Source of the DNA: Leclercia adecarboxylata
GTDB lineage: Bacteria > Pseudomonadota > Gammaproteobacteria > Enterobacterales > Enterobacteriaceae
Assembly (NCBI GenBank): GCA_901472455.1
Contig: LR590464.1
Coordinates: forward strand, 2,480,001 to 2,544,000
Direction: 5' to 3'
DNA: 64,000 nt
How positions within the stretch are numbered: position 1 is the stretch's first letter; each line of letters begins with the position of its first letter. Shown in pieces: positions 37,823 through 47,267 of the stretch. The notes beneath the pieces are model-generated. The model did no database searches and was not told where the DNA came from. It worked only from the letters and a program-made list of their open reading frames with translations. A program made the position numbers and the translations under genes.

Positions 37823-37856
37823 GGGATGTCCGCTTCTGTCACGAAGCGGGCATCCC
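37823..37856. repeat. GGGATGTCCGCTTC...GAAGCGGGCATCCC hairpin, copy 5
   Basis: A 14-bp stem with one mismatch and a 6-base loop contains a variant of the GTCCGCTTCTG-CAC-AAGCGG core. It lies between the convergent SdaC-like and 2H-like genes and may terminate both. Confidence 0.6.
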
Positions 37857-37861
37857 CTGAA

Positions 37862-38545
37862 TTAACGCGCTGGTGGATAACATTTTGTCCAGTTGTAGTT
37901 AATTTTCGCTAACGTTAATTCCCCGGCAACATCCCCGAAATCGATATTCTGACGTTTTATAAAAAACTGACGCACTTCTGCCGGTAAAAATTCGGCGTTG
38001 TAACGCAAAAGCGTACTGTGCCAGAACGGTGCAGGTAATGGACTATTGGCATGACGCACCAGCAATTCATTTTTCCAGGACGACGCCAGAATCTTCTCGC
38101 AGAAGGACTGCCGCATGGCTATCGCCGGCTCATCAGGGATACCCGCCAGCAACAACTGGCTGGGTAAAGCCACTAAGCGAAGTTTTCTGATGACAATCTT
38201 TTTCGCCTGATATTCAGCCCAGATCGTGCGCAATTGCTCGACTTTCACAGGCAATGGCTCGTCAACCTTATACAGTGGCTGCGTCAGGGGCAGGAAGGTG
38301 AAATGGAAGCCCTGTGCTGGCAGGGTATCGGCAAGGGGATCATCCCCTGTGAGTTTTTTCAGTTCATCAAGGAGACGTGATACCGGAGCGGATATGGGCG
38401 GTTGTAGACCTGTCGCAAGTGCGAACTTTACCGGATCGTAGTAGTTTTCTTTTCTGACGTCCCCGATCCCTGCATTTTCCTCCCACATGGCGAGGGTATT
38501 TGCATTTGTTGCACGATAAACATCTGGCAGACTCATTAATGTCAT
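37862..38545 (-). CDS. 2H-phosphoesterase-like protein
   Basis: Intact 227-residue protein. Two H-x-T/S tetrads are visible, HFTF in QGFHFTFLPL and HSTL in FWHSTLLRYNAE, spaced about 90 residues apart, the arrangement of the 2H phosphoesterase fold (LigT/CPDase-type, 2'-5' RNA ligase-like). Known members open cyclic phosphodiesters or join RNA ends. I assign the fold from the motifs only; the substrate is unknown. The ATG overlaps the upstream region of the divergent GNAT gene by a few bases, so the start could be internal. Confidence 0.6.
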   Translation of the reverse strand: MTLMSLPDVYRATNANTLAMWEENAGIGDVRKENYYDPVKFALATGLQPPISAPVSRLLDELKKLTGDDPLADTLPAQGFHFTFLPLTQPLYKVDEPLPVKVEQLRTIWAEYQAKKIVIRKLRLVALPSQLLLAGIPDEPAIAMRQSFCEKILASSWKNELLVRHANSPLPAPFWHSTLLRYNAEFLPAEVRQFFIKRQNIDFGDVAGELTLAKINYNWTKCYPPAR

Positions 38546-38732
38546 GACTGACCTTATGGCGTTAACAGGAACACGGGCTATGACTTACATGTCAGTCAGA
38601 TATTTTAGGCCATTCATTAACTTTTTCAGTGATAATTTATTAAGGCGGGAATCGCGTCTGATGAGGTATATCCTTTTGTCTGAGCCAGCAGGATACATTA
38701 TGCTGAGCAAACTCACCTCGCAGGATATGACC

Positions 38733-39185
38733 ATGATAACCGTCGAAATAGCCGATCCCTTCTCTTCAGAATCCCAGCGTTTAATAGAAACGCTGTCAGC
38801 GGAACTTGCCGCGATTACCGGTGATAATGGCAAAAGCAATTTCAACGTTGAAGCAATGAATAATGCCAACGCGTTATGGGTATTAGCAAAGAATAGCCAT
38901 GGCGAAGCCATAGGCTGCGGTGCGATACGCCCCTTGACGCAAAATATCGCCGAGCTTAAAAGAATGTTTTCAGACCGAAGTGTGCCGGGGATTGGTGGAG
39001 CATTACTCGCTTTTCTGGAAACCTCTGCAAAAGAGAGGGGATATAGCGAACTCAGACTGGAAACCCGATGCATCAACCATCGGGCGGTAAATTTCTATGA
39101 GAAACAGGGTTATCGCCGCATCGAGAATTACGGCCCCTACACAGGCAGGCCAGAAGCCGCCTGTTTTTCAAAAGACTTGCGCTGA
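38733..39185 (+). CDS. GNAT-family N-acetyltransferase
   Basis: About 150 residues from the ATG at 38733 (MITVEIADPFSSES), chosen because AGGA lies 7 bases before it; longer starts up to 38544 are open but have no good ribosome-binding site. It has the acetyl-CoA motif A in a shortened form, DRSVPGIGGALLAFLE, and the C-terminal INHRAVNFYEKQGYRRIENYGPY, typical of GNATs that acetylate small amines or amino acids. The usual Q/R-x-x-G-x-G/A loop seems to lack a residue or two at SVPGIG, so a small deletion or error is possible. Confidence 0.82.
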   Translation: MITVEIADPFSSESQRLIETLSAELAAITGDNGKSNFNVEAMNNANALWVLAKNSHGEAIGCGAIRPLTQNIAELKRMFSDRSVPGIGGALLAFLETSAKERGYSELRLETRCINHRAVNFYEKQGYRRIENYGPYTGRPEAACFSKDLR

Positions 39186-39362
39186 TTCTCTTCATCGGAC
39201 CGGCCACCCGCTGATGGCACTCAGCAGACCGACGTCGTTATCTAATCGGTTATGAGCGACAAGCGCAAATTGCATACCCGGATTACAGGCAGCTCAGGAT
39301 TATCTACAAGGCCGGAACTGCCGTATACCCGTTGCGAACTTTATTAAGTGGAAAACGCGCGT

Positions 39363-39832
39363 TCAGAGTTGGATGGACATATCCATGCAGCGTAAATCTG
39401 TTTGGGCAAGTCTTGATGGCGAGGTACTTTCTTTGATAAACACAAAGCCGTGCTTTCATAAAAGGTTTGTGCGTTAGGGGTTGCGGACAGGGTTAACTGT
39501 TTCAGTCCTCGTTTCATTGCCTCGTCTTTAATCGTTTCAATAATCAGGCTGGCCAAACCCTTACCAAAATAGTCCGGCAATGTAAAAATCGCCTCTACGC
39601 TTGCAGCGGCCAGATCCAGATATCCCGTAGCGACCAATCCGACACCCGGTTTTTCGACAACAAAGAAAGGATTTTCCTTTATCACCTCCCTGTAATGTTC
39701 AGGCATAGCGTCAGGCGTCCAGGCCTCAAGCACCCTGGCGCTATAACTGGGTTTACACCCCTCCCGGATAGAAAGATTTCTGATATTCCAGCATTCCTCT
39801 GCCTCTTCAGGTACCGCAAGTCTGATCTTCAT
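39363..39832 (-). CDS. GNAT-family N-acetyltransferase, frameshifted at the C-terminus
   Basis: A 157-residue acetyltransferase when one missing A near 39460 is restored: FYEKHGFVFIKESTSPSRLAQT and CMDMSIQL then follow, the normal GNAT ending. The uncorrected reading would end differently, at 39344. The N-terminus MKIRLAVPEEAEECWNIRNLS and motif A, LPDYFGKGLASLII, are clear. The substrate is unknown. It is convergent with the other GNAT gene. Confidence 0.84.
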
Positions 39833-40160
39833 TTTCGTCTTATTATCTTTCCAGATTTATCACGAAACGGGTTCGTTTCAACCTCTTTGTTTACCCCCCT
39901 GCCACAACGCGGCCTTCAAGGGCGGCCACGCTGTCAACGTTCACGACGGACATTGCAGGTTAAGAGAATGAGTGCCACGCCACCCGTTGGGTTTACTGAT
40001 TTACGTCGAGCAATAATGAGCGGCTTTTTATTCCGCCAGTCTGCGGGTAAAAGAGCGCCTGAGTGAGGAAGGAAACCGACCCTGCCGAACCGCTCTGGTT
40101 GGCATTATTTTACAAATTGCCGCTTGCCCGGAGCCGGGTCGCTCACTATCCTCATTGCCC
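39833..40160. other. Intergenic region upstream of scsA
   Basis: About 330 bases. A short open frame from about 39968 encoding 32 residues (starting MSATPPVGFTDLRRA) is seen but has no coding support. The stretch otherwise holds the divergent promoters for the GNAT and scs genes. A CGCGGCC/GGCGGCC repeat near 39910 can form a weak stem. Confidence 0.35.
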
Positions 40161-40550
40161 ATGACTATCCTGACGGGTTCGACTCACCATAAGAACAGGC
40201 AACTGAGCGCTTTGGCGCTGCTATTCGTTGCCGGTCTTGTCATGCTGGTTTGTCTGACCCAGCGGGCCAGTATCCTGCATCACATGCAGGTCAAAGCTGC
40301 CGCGCTCTCCCTGACGGTTGAAAACAGCACGCAGGAGCAAGCAACGCCGGGGATATCCCCCTGTGAGTTAAGCGCCCACTCGCTTCTGGCTGCCCAGCCT
40401 CTCCACTTTGATAACCTTCTGCTTTTCACTGGTCTGTTGGTGCTGGTGCTGGCGGTGCTGCTCAAAATCAGCGTCCTGCCGAGACCGGTGATCCTCTTTC
40501 GTCCTCCGCTCCTTCGAATACACCTCAAAAACTGCGTTTTCCGTGAATGA
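40161..40550 (+). CDS. scsA: ScsA, suppressor of copper sensitivity A
   Basis: About 129 residues; the ATG at 40161 (MTILTGSTHHKN) is preferred over a TTG six bases upstream. It has an N-terminal membrane segment (LSALALLFVAGLVMLVCLT), a periplasmic stretch with a CEL-containing core, and a second membrane segment (LLLFTGLLVLVLAVLLKIS). The context, immediately before scsB and scsC, identifies it as the small membrane protein of the Salmonella scs copper-tolerance locus. Its biochemical role is unknown. Confidence 0.75.
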   Translation: MTILTGSTHHKNRQLSALALLFVAGLVMLVCLTQRASILHHMQVKAAALSLTVENSTQEQATPGISPCELSAHSLLAAQPLHFDNLLLFTGLLVLVLAVLLKISVLPRPVILFRPPLLRIHLKNCVFRE

Positions 40551-40596
40551 CTGAACCGGACGTTCCTGTTTAGTTAATTTTTCACGGAGAAAATAT

Positions 40597-42613
40597 ATGA
40601 AAGCCTTTTTCAGGAGCCTGTGGTTCCCTGTTATTCAGCCTGTCTGCGGCCTCAGCTGCGGTACCAGGCTGGCCGATGAAGCCTGACAATTTCCATGCTC
40701 AGGTTCATGTCTGGCACGATGCGCCTGCGAACGGGAAAGTTCGCCTGCTGCTTGACGTCACCCCTGATGAAGGGTGGAAAACTTACTGGCGAACCCCCGG
40801 TGACGGCGGATTCCGGCCCGCGATCGCCTGGGCGTCTCAGGCAGAAAACGCAGTGGCACTGGCCCCCGCCCCGTCCGGTTTTGATTCCGCCGGTTTTCAC
40901 CTCAGTCGGCTATGACCGACGCGTGGTGTTTCCGCTGGAAGTCACCACCCAGGAACTGCAACGATTGCGCGGGAAACTGACGCTTTCGCTCTGCAGCAAT
41001 CTCTGCGTGGTCAATTACTTTCCCGCTGGATATCAACCTGGCATCCGGTCCGTCAGCCCACTTTGCCGACGCCTGGGGAGAACGCGATGCGCGCTGTTCC
41101 CCCGGAAAGCGGCACTGTGGCGGTTCAATCCGTTACCGCTGACGATGACACGCTGACCGTGAAACTGACCTCCCCGGAGGGCTGGTCCCGGCCGGATCTT
41201 TTTACTGACAACCCTACGGGAGCGACTCTGTCGCCACCGCAGGCGGAGATCCGCGGTGACACGCTGACCGCCCGGTTTAGCGTCAGTGATACGCAGGGAA
41301 AAACCGCTGGATGCCTTCCGGTTGCAACAGCTTTCTCTGCTGGTCAGCAATGGCGCGCAGAGCCAGCAACTCACGGTCGATATCACCCCGTCCACGGCGC
41401 TGTGGCAGATATTGGCCGTGGCGTTAGCGGGTGGTCTTGTTCTTAACCTGATGCCCTGTGTTCTGCCGGTTTCTCGGGATCAAACTCGCTTCGCTGATGA
41501 CACTGGCAGAGAGCACCCGCCGTCAGACGCGGCTGCGTTTTCTGGCAACGGCGGCCGGGATAGTATTCTCGTTTCTGGTGCTTGCGGCGGTGGTTACCGG
41601 GCTGCGTCTGTCCGGTGCCTGGATTGGCTGGGGCTTTCAGTTCCAGAACCCCTGGTTCATTGCCGCCATGGTTGTGGTGACGTGGATTTTTTGTTTCAGC
41701 CTGGCGGGGCCTGTTTGAGATCCGACTGCCTTCCGGCTTGTCCACCCGGCTGGCCAACCGCCGGTGGCAACGGCATCGGCGGGAGTTTTCTTGAAGGCGC
41801 ATTTGCCACCCTGCTTGCCACACCCTGCACGGCACCTTTCCTCGGCACGGCCGTGACGTTCGCGCTTGCGGCGCCCGTGCATCAGCTGTGGCTCATCTTT
41901 ATAGTCCTGGGTGTCGGGATGAGCCTTCCCTGGCTGGCGATAAGCCTTGTTCCCGGTGTGGCACGCTGGCTGCCGAAGCCCGGCCCCTGGATGGGAAAAA
42001 CTGCGTCTGGTGCTGGTGCTCCTTATGCTGGGTTCCTGTCTCTGGCTGATGTCGCTGCTGGTAAAACGCGTGGGGGTGCCCGCTATGTGCTGATTGGCGG
42101 GGGTCTGATGGTGGCGTTTTTCCTGTACCGCTGGCGCGAAAGCCATGCCTGACCATCAGGAAAACCTGCGCAGCCTGGCGTTTGGTGTGCTGTTTGGTGC
42201 CGGGTTATATGCTTTCCTGGCTCCCCAGCCCCAGGGGGAAGGGCGACTCTCCCCTCAACTGGCAGCCGCTCAGTGAAGCGGCATTAAGCGAGGCGCTGGA
42301 TGCGAAAAAACGCGTGCTGGTTGATATTACCGCCGACTGGTGTCTGAACTGCCGGGTTAATGAGGTCCTGGTCCTTCATCGCCCTGAGGTGATTGCCGCC
42401 TTAAACCGCGACGATGTTGTGCTGTTTGCAGGGAAACTGGAGTCAGCCCTCTGCGGAAATCGAACAGTTCCTGCGCCGCTACGGTGCCAGCGGCATTCCT
42501 TTTAACGCTATATTTGGTCCTTCACTGCCGCAGGGGCATGTTCTGCCCTCTCTCCTGAGCAAAGATGCGCTGCTAACCACACTGACGAAGGCGAATGCCT
42601 CCCCGTCGCCTGA
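40597..42613 (+). CDS. scsB: ScsB, DsbD-like thiol:disulfide interchange protein, multiply frameshifted
   Basis: Membrane electron carrier that moves reducing power from cytoplasmic thioredoxin to periplasmic ScsC. Corrected readings in order: MKAFFRSL and a signal peptide, DNFHAQVHVWHDAP and LTLSLCSNLCVV (periplasmic alpha-domain with a cysteine), ALAGGLVLNLMPCVLPV and ATPCTAPFLGTAVTF (the two conserved membrane cysteines), and a C-terminal thioredoxin-like domain with ITADWCLNCRVNE (CxxC). At least seven indels break it, one every 200-300 bases. The exact stop is uncertain; one frame ends at 42613, 19 bases before scsC. Whether it is really functional cannot be decided from this sequence. 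Confidence 0.82.
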
Positions 42614-42632
42614 TTTCACTGGAGGAAAAATA

Positions 42633-43389
42633 ATGAAGAAGATACTGTCACTATTAACGCTGCTGATGAGCGCCACCACGCAGGCGCAGACCACTGACCT
42701 GCCCGAACCGGTTAAACAAATGGAGAAACAGGGCATTGAAATCATTAAGCCGTTCAGCGCCCCCGGCGGTGTGGAAGGATGGCTGGGTAAATATCAGGAC
42801 ATGGGCGTAACGCTTTATCTCACCCCGGATAAAAAGCATGTTATTTCAGGCTATATGTATGATGCGCAGGGAAATAACCTCAGCGAGAAAACCATTAATG
42901 ACGAGATTTATATTCCCGCTGGTCGCGAGATGTGGAAGCAGCTTACCGCTGCGCCGGGAATTACAGAAGGCAGTGCGGACGCGAAGTGTCAGGTGGTTGT
43001 CTTTGCCGATCCCTTCTGCCCTTACTGTAATAAGTTCTGGCACCAGGCTCAGCCTTTTATCAAAGATAAAAGCATTAGCACCAAAACCTTGCTGGTTGGC
43101 GTGATCCGCCCGGACAGCGCACAGTATGCGGCGGCAGTCCTCGCTGCGAAGGATCCGGCTAAAGTGTGGTATGACCTGGAAAGTAGCGACGGAAAAATCA
43201 AACCGGCGCTGAAAGGCAACACCCCCGCCTGACGTCTTTAAGCAGATACAGCACAATCAGCAGCTTATGGAGCAATTAGGTGCCAGCGGTACACCTGCTA
43301 TTTATTACCTGAATAAAGCGCGCACCCTGCAACAAATCATCGGCTTGCCTGATGCTAAACAAATGGCCGATCTGGTGGCCTGTAAATAA
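42633..43389 (+). CDS. scsC: ScsC, periplasmic thiol:disulfide oxidoreductase (DsbG-like), frameshifted
   Basis: Periplasmic DsbC/DsbG-type protein, about 251 residues with a signal peptide (MKKILSLLTLLMSATTQAQ). The N-terminal dimerisation region, GWLGKYQDMGVTLYLTPDKKHVISGYMYDAQG, and the thioredoxin-fold domain with the active-site CPYC (FADPFCPYCNKF) match the family. An extra C in a C5 run at about 43226 shifts the frame; corrected it continues PPDVFKQIQHNQ, ASGTPAIYYLNKAR (cis-Pro loop) and DLVACK. ScsC is kept reduced by ScsB and protects proteins during copper stress. ScsD, the fourth gene in Salmonella, is missing: the next gene is on the other strand. Confidence 0.9.
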
Positions 43390-43405
43390 ACCGCGTTAAC
43401 CTATA

Positions 43406-43446
43406 GCAAAACAGCAGCTGTATCAGCTGCTGTTTTGCACTTTTTA
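43406..43446 (+). terminator. Rho-independent terminator after scsC
   Basis: A perfect 15-bp stem (GCAAAACAGCAGCTG and its complement) with a TAT loop is followed by ACTTTTT. It also makes a good bidirectional barrier toward the convergent PQQ dehydrogenase gene. Confidence 0.9.
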
Positions 43447-43493
43447 CCTGCTCACCGCCTTATCCCGGTAACGCAGGTGTTTTATATCATCGG

Positions 43494-45592
43494 TTATTCA
43501 GGGAGCGCATACACCACAACCTGATCACCCACCTGATCCTTGAGGATAGTGTTCCCCCCTGCGACGAACGCGACATACTGGCGGCCTTTGTATTCATAGA
43601 CCGACGGATTCGCTACCGCAGGGGCTTCAGCCTGATCGGACCAAAGCTCTTCACCAGTCTCTACGGAATAGGCGCGCACTTTGGCATCCATGGAGGCACC
43701 GATAAAGATCACACCGCCCGCCGTCACCGCCGGACCACCAATTGTCGGTGAACCCCAGCTTTCCGGCATAAAGAAGCCGTACTGCTGCGATGCGCCAACC
43801 GGACGACGCCACTTCACATCTCCCGTATGCATATCCAGCGCCACGATTTCACCAAACGGCGGCTTCCAGCACGGCATACCCAGCCAGTTATTGGCAACCA
43901 TCAGACGCAGGCCATAAGGCGCGCCTTCCTGAGGCGCAAAAGCCGCTCTCGTTGCCAGCGCTTTTATCGGCTTTATCGTAATCTTCACGGCTGTAGAGCT
44001 TCACGTACTGCACGATATGCGAGGTGTTGACGATAGCGATCTGTTTATTGGGGATCAAAGGCTACACCGCCCCACTGTACGCCACCGGCGCTGTCCGGGT
44101 AGGTCAGCGCACCCTCGCCTTTGGTGGTCGGCGGCGTGTACATTCCCTCATAGGTCAGGTTATCCCACAGGCGGGAACACTGCCCGGCACCGACCATATC
44201 GGCCAGCTTCCAGATCTCTGGTTTTTTCGACTGATCGAGCAGCGGCGCGGGTTTGGTCGGGAATGGCTGGGTTGGCGAAAGCACTTCCCCCTGCACCGAA
44301 CCGTCACCCTGCGGTACCGGACGCTCTTCGATAGGCCAGACGTCTTCCCCCGTCAGGCGGTTGACCACAAACAGGAAGCCCTGCTTGGTGGCCTGAATCA
44401 GGGCCGGGATCTGTTTGCCGTTTACGGTGATATCCATCAGCGTTGGGGCGGAGTTGATATCGTAATCCCACACGTCGTGATGCACCCACTGGCGAGACCA
44501 GACCACTTTCCCGGTGTTGATATCCAGCGCCGTTGTCGAGGTGCCAAGCGGGATCTCCTCTACACGATTGCCGCCCCAGTAGTTCGGAGATGGCGATGAA
44601 ACCGGCAGATAGACAAGGCCATTCGCCTCGTCGGCAGACATATGCGTCCAGACGTTGGCCGTCCCGGTGCGTTTACGGATGTCAGCTGGGATCGCTTCGA
44701 AAGCCCATTCACGCTCGCCGGTCTGTGCATTGATGGAAAATACGGTGCCCGGAGGCGCTTCAGCATAGGCCCAGTCCTTACCGGCCCAGCCCACCAGCAG
44801 ATGGTTCCCGACTACCGTTGGCGGCTGAAGAATGGACAGCGGATATTTGGCGTTAAGCGTGTTCCACTGATTGATATCCAGGACGCCCTTGTCCGCAAAG
44901 TTGCCACATGGCTTTCCTGAATCGGCATCCAGCGCATAGAGCTTGCCATCAACGGTGCCCATATAAACGATTTTCTGACAGGCTTCTCCGGCCACCGGAT
45001 TTTTTGCCTGCCAGTAGGAGACGCCGCGGTTTTTCAGGACCGGCTGCGTGAGGGCTTTTCGCGAAGATTTCGTGTCATAGTGCCACTTCTCTTTACCTGT
45101 TCCCGGATCCAGCGCAATCAGGCGATCGAAAGGCGTGCCGATATAAATCGTCTCGTTAGCAAAAATCGGCGTCGCGGACCAGACGGTTGCCGGGGTGTCG
45201 CCTTTACCATCCGAGACATCACCAGTATGAAACTCCCAGACTTTTTTTAATTTGCCCACGTTCTCGGCGGTGATCTGCTTCAGCGGGCTATATTTCTGTG
45301 CGTTAAGCTGTCCGTGGAAGCTGTCCCAGGTGGCAGCAGAAGGCACCAGCGGCGTCGCCGGCTGGCTGGCGGATGCGACTTTCTGTCCGCTGCTGTTATC
45401 GGTTGAGGCTTCATCCGTGGTTTTTGTAGTGCCCGGCGCCTGATGATCGGCCGCATCCACATTGAGTTCTTCCTGCGTCCCCTGAGAGGCCTCTGCGGCT
45501 TTATCCTGCGCCTGCAGGGTAAGCGGAGTGACCAGCAATGCCAGTGCCGTCAGGCTGACTTTCATTAATGGGTTGTGTTTATCGTTATGCAC
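43494..45592 (-). CDS. Periplasmic PQQ dehydrogenase subunit (SldA/Gcd-type propeller), frameshifted
   Basis: Quinoprotein dehydrogenase of about 698 residues with a signal peptide instead of the membrane domain of Gcd (MKVSLTALALLVTPLTLQAQ). The PQQ propeller is complete: SFHGQLNAQKYSPLKQI opening, GVSYWQA, HHDVWDYDINSAPTLMDITVN with the catalytic Asp, ATKQGFLFVVNRLTGE with the Lys, and blade motifs to VVVYALPE. One or two indels fall at 43970-44060. The GTG at 45592 is chosen for its GAGGAG ribosome-binding site. The membrane anchor is supplied by the upstream small gene. This arrangement matches the two-subunit polyol/glycerol dehydrogenase SldA-SldB; the substrate is not known here. Confidence 0.85.
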
Positions 45593-45604
45593 GGGTGGGG
45601 CTCC

Positions 45605-45970
45605 TCAGGCTCTGACGCGGGGATTGTGGTGAACGGAATTGCTGCTCAGCATAATCAGACCAATCAGGCCGACCACCATGGCTGCAGTAATGATGTACTG
45701 GTGCAGCAGCGCGGCTGCAAAACCAATACCCGCCAGTGCCACAAGGGTGACAATAATTAAGAAGATGCGCGCGCCACGGCCAGATGCGGCACGTAGCATA
45801 AAGGTCAGTATCGCCAGTACCGCGCAGGCAATGGCAACGCCTAACGCACCAATGGTACCCGTGACACCCGTAAGCGGCGTCAGCCAGGCGTATAACGCTA
45901 CCGCGAAGCCAATCACCGCAGCCAGCAGCAGCAATAGCGTGCCAGCCCGTGAGGGATGAGAATGCAACAT
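45605..45970 (-). CDS. Small integral-membrane subunit of the PQQ dehydrogenase (SldB-like)
   Basis: Intact 121-residue protein made almost entirely of membrane segments: LLLLLAAVIGFAVALYAWL, TIGALGVAIACAVLAILTFML, RIFLIIVTLVALAGIGFAAALL and IITAAMVVGLIGLIML. It corresponds in size and layout to the N-terminal membrane domain of Gcd and to SldB, which anchors the catalytic subunit and binds ubiquinone. It lies 12 bp upstream of the catalytic subunit on the same strand. Its identity is inferred from topology and pairing. Confidence 0.78.
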   Translation of the reverse strand: MLHSHPSRAGTLLLLLAAVIGFAVALYAWLTPLTGVTGTIGALGVAIACAVLAILTFMLRAASGRGARIFLIIVTLVALAGIGFAAALLHQYIITAAMVVGLIGLIMLSSNSVHHNPRVRA

Positions 45971-46166
45971 ACCAGGAAGTCCCCTATCAAAAAAAGAAAG
46001 ATGAAAAAGCCATCAGGATGGCGTTTATGCACGTTCAACAAGCGCGGACAGATAGCCAGCCTGAGACAATTCACAGCTGCAACATGCATTAAACGTAAGA
46101 AAGTATAGAAGATATTTTTTGGCTGGGTCGTTGAGTCGTCTTTCGCCTCATAATCAGAGGCATTAA

Positions 46167-46363
46167 ATGGAAAGGGGCAGTCATTCCGCGGGAGTATTTT
46201 CTGAAGCTTTACAGGCAAAAATTAACGCAATAGCAGACCTGCTTCTTTATGACAGGCTACAGGCGCTTATGCTGGCACGGTCTGTCTGGCGCGAGAGGCG
46301 GAACGCCTCATGCTGGTCAAATGTGATCATGAATACTTGCCATGGGCGGACGACCACCCATGA
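46167..46363 (+). CDS. Small hypothetical protein, possible frameshift
   Basis: Corrected reading of about 65 residues: MERGSHSAGVFSEALQAKINAIADLLLYD, LQALMLARS, then after a one-base shift near 46285 AREAERLMLVKCDHEYLPWADDHP. The helical, leucine-rich character with a charged end is protein-like, but there is no strong ribosome-binding site and I recognise no family. It overlaps a minus-strand open frame on the other side, so only one of the two is likely real. Confidence 0.35.
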
Positions 46364-46418
46364 TGGACATGGCGCGCCAGTATCAAATGACCCCTGATGC
46401 TGTGCCGCGGGTCTGTAG

Positions 46419-46811
46419 TTAATAGAATTTTTGTTCATGAAAGTTAATTTCTGATGTGTAATAACTTTCTGGCGGAGAGTGCGTGAGCCCGAAAGGACAG
46501 TGTTTAAACTGGCACGGTAATTCACGATCGCATCTCTGGCTCCCATCATGGCGGTTTCCAGGACACTCATTTTTCATCCGAAAACCTAACCAACGTATTG
46601 ATGAGTAAGGCATTGCCTGTGCTATCCAGACGCGTTGTCGGCGATGATTAATCAGCATGCCTGTTTCAGTCATCGTGACGATTTCCCCCGGCCGTACGTA
46701 ATAATCCCCCTTGAACCACAGGATATAATTCAGCCCATAGGGTGTTTCTACTTTACCAAAAATCGTCCCCGAGTCAGGGCTGGCAACAATCTCGACTATT
46801 TTCCACTCCAT
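46419..46811 (-). CDS. Small hypothetical protein with beta-rich N-terminus
   Basis: The start ATG at 46811 reads MEWKIVEIVASPDSGTIFG, then VETPYGLNYILWFKGDYYVRPGEI and RQRVWIAQAMPYSSIRWLGF. The first 80 residues have strand-like, protein-like composition, with alternating hydrophobics and a basic end; the tail after about residue 85 looks unlike protein and probably results from another indel, so the true end may lie near 46570. A further plus/minus overlap with small frames at 46247-46570 is unresolved. No family recognised. Confidence 0.4.
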   Translation of the reverse strand: MEWKIVEIVASPDSGTIFGKVETPYGLNYILWFKGDYYVRPGEIVTMTETGMLINHRRQRVWIAQAMPYSSIRWLGFRMKNECPGNRHDGSQRCDRELPCQFKHCPFGLTHSPPESYYTSEINFHEQKFY

Positions 46812-47267
46812 AAACCCCTCTTTCATTGCTGTTGTGTTGTTATGCCGGCATTCCATACGGCACATATACGCGTTTTGTAATTTTTCGGTGTAAAATAAGT
46901 TTAGGCATAAAAGAGGTTAAACTCAAACAACCTTACAAAGAAAATGAGAATCTTTACAATTCCCATTTACGTCATGCAAAAACCCGACGCAGAGCGGGAT
47001 GCGGGGATGTTTTGGGGAGAGCGTATAGGGGAAGGCAATTGCAAGGCGTCAGGCACGCCGTACGTAGATATCTTCAGGCGTTCAAAATCCACTCGCCCTT
47101 CTTACTTCCGCCATTTCCTGCCGCCCTTCCTTTAGGACAATAGCTTAATCTGCTGTCGTAACCTGTCGTTCCACTATACTGACCAGTGCAGTTGTAATTT
47201 AGTCCAGAAGGATATGCACGGTTAATGACCTGGCACCAACCCTACCCATGACCATCAGGAGAACAAC
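46812..47267. other. Intergenic region upstream of the DUF4142 gene
   Basis: About 455 bases. An open frame at 46944-47135 (MRIFTIPIYVMQ...) has an ATG but low-complexity, G/C-skewed codon content and no good ribosome-binding site, so I do not call it. The part near 47160-47240 is likely the DUF4142 gene promoter. Confidence 0.35.

Noticed and set aside
39968..40066. 32-codon ORF upstream of scsA (MSATPPVGF...)
   Set aside because: No ribosome-binding site of note and no recognisable family; probably chance.
43494..45970. The two-gene PQQ locus considered as a gcd gene split by a frameshift
   Set aside because: The catalytic gene has its own signal peptide and ribosome-binding site, and the membrane gene has a proper stop codon before it, so two separate proteins are more likely than one broken gene.
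46944..47135. 63-codon frame MRIFTIPIYVMQ...
   Set aside because: No Shine-Dalgarno signal and low-complexity content; an in-frame overlap with another spurious frame makes it unlikely.
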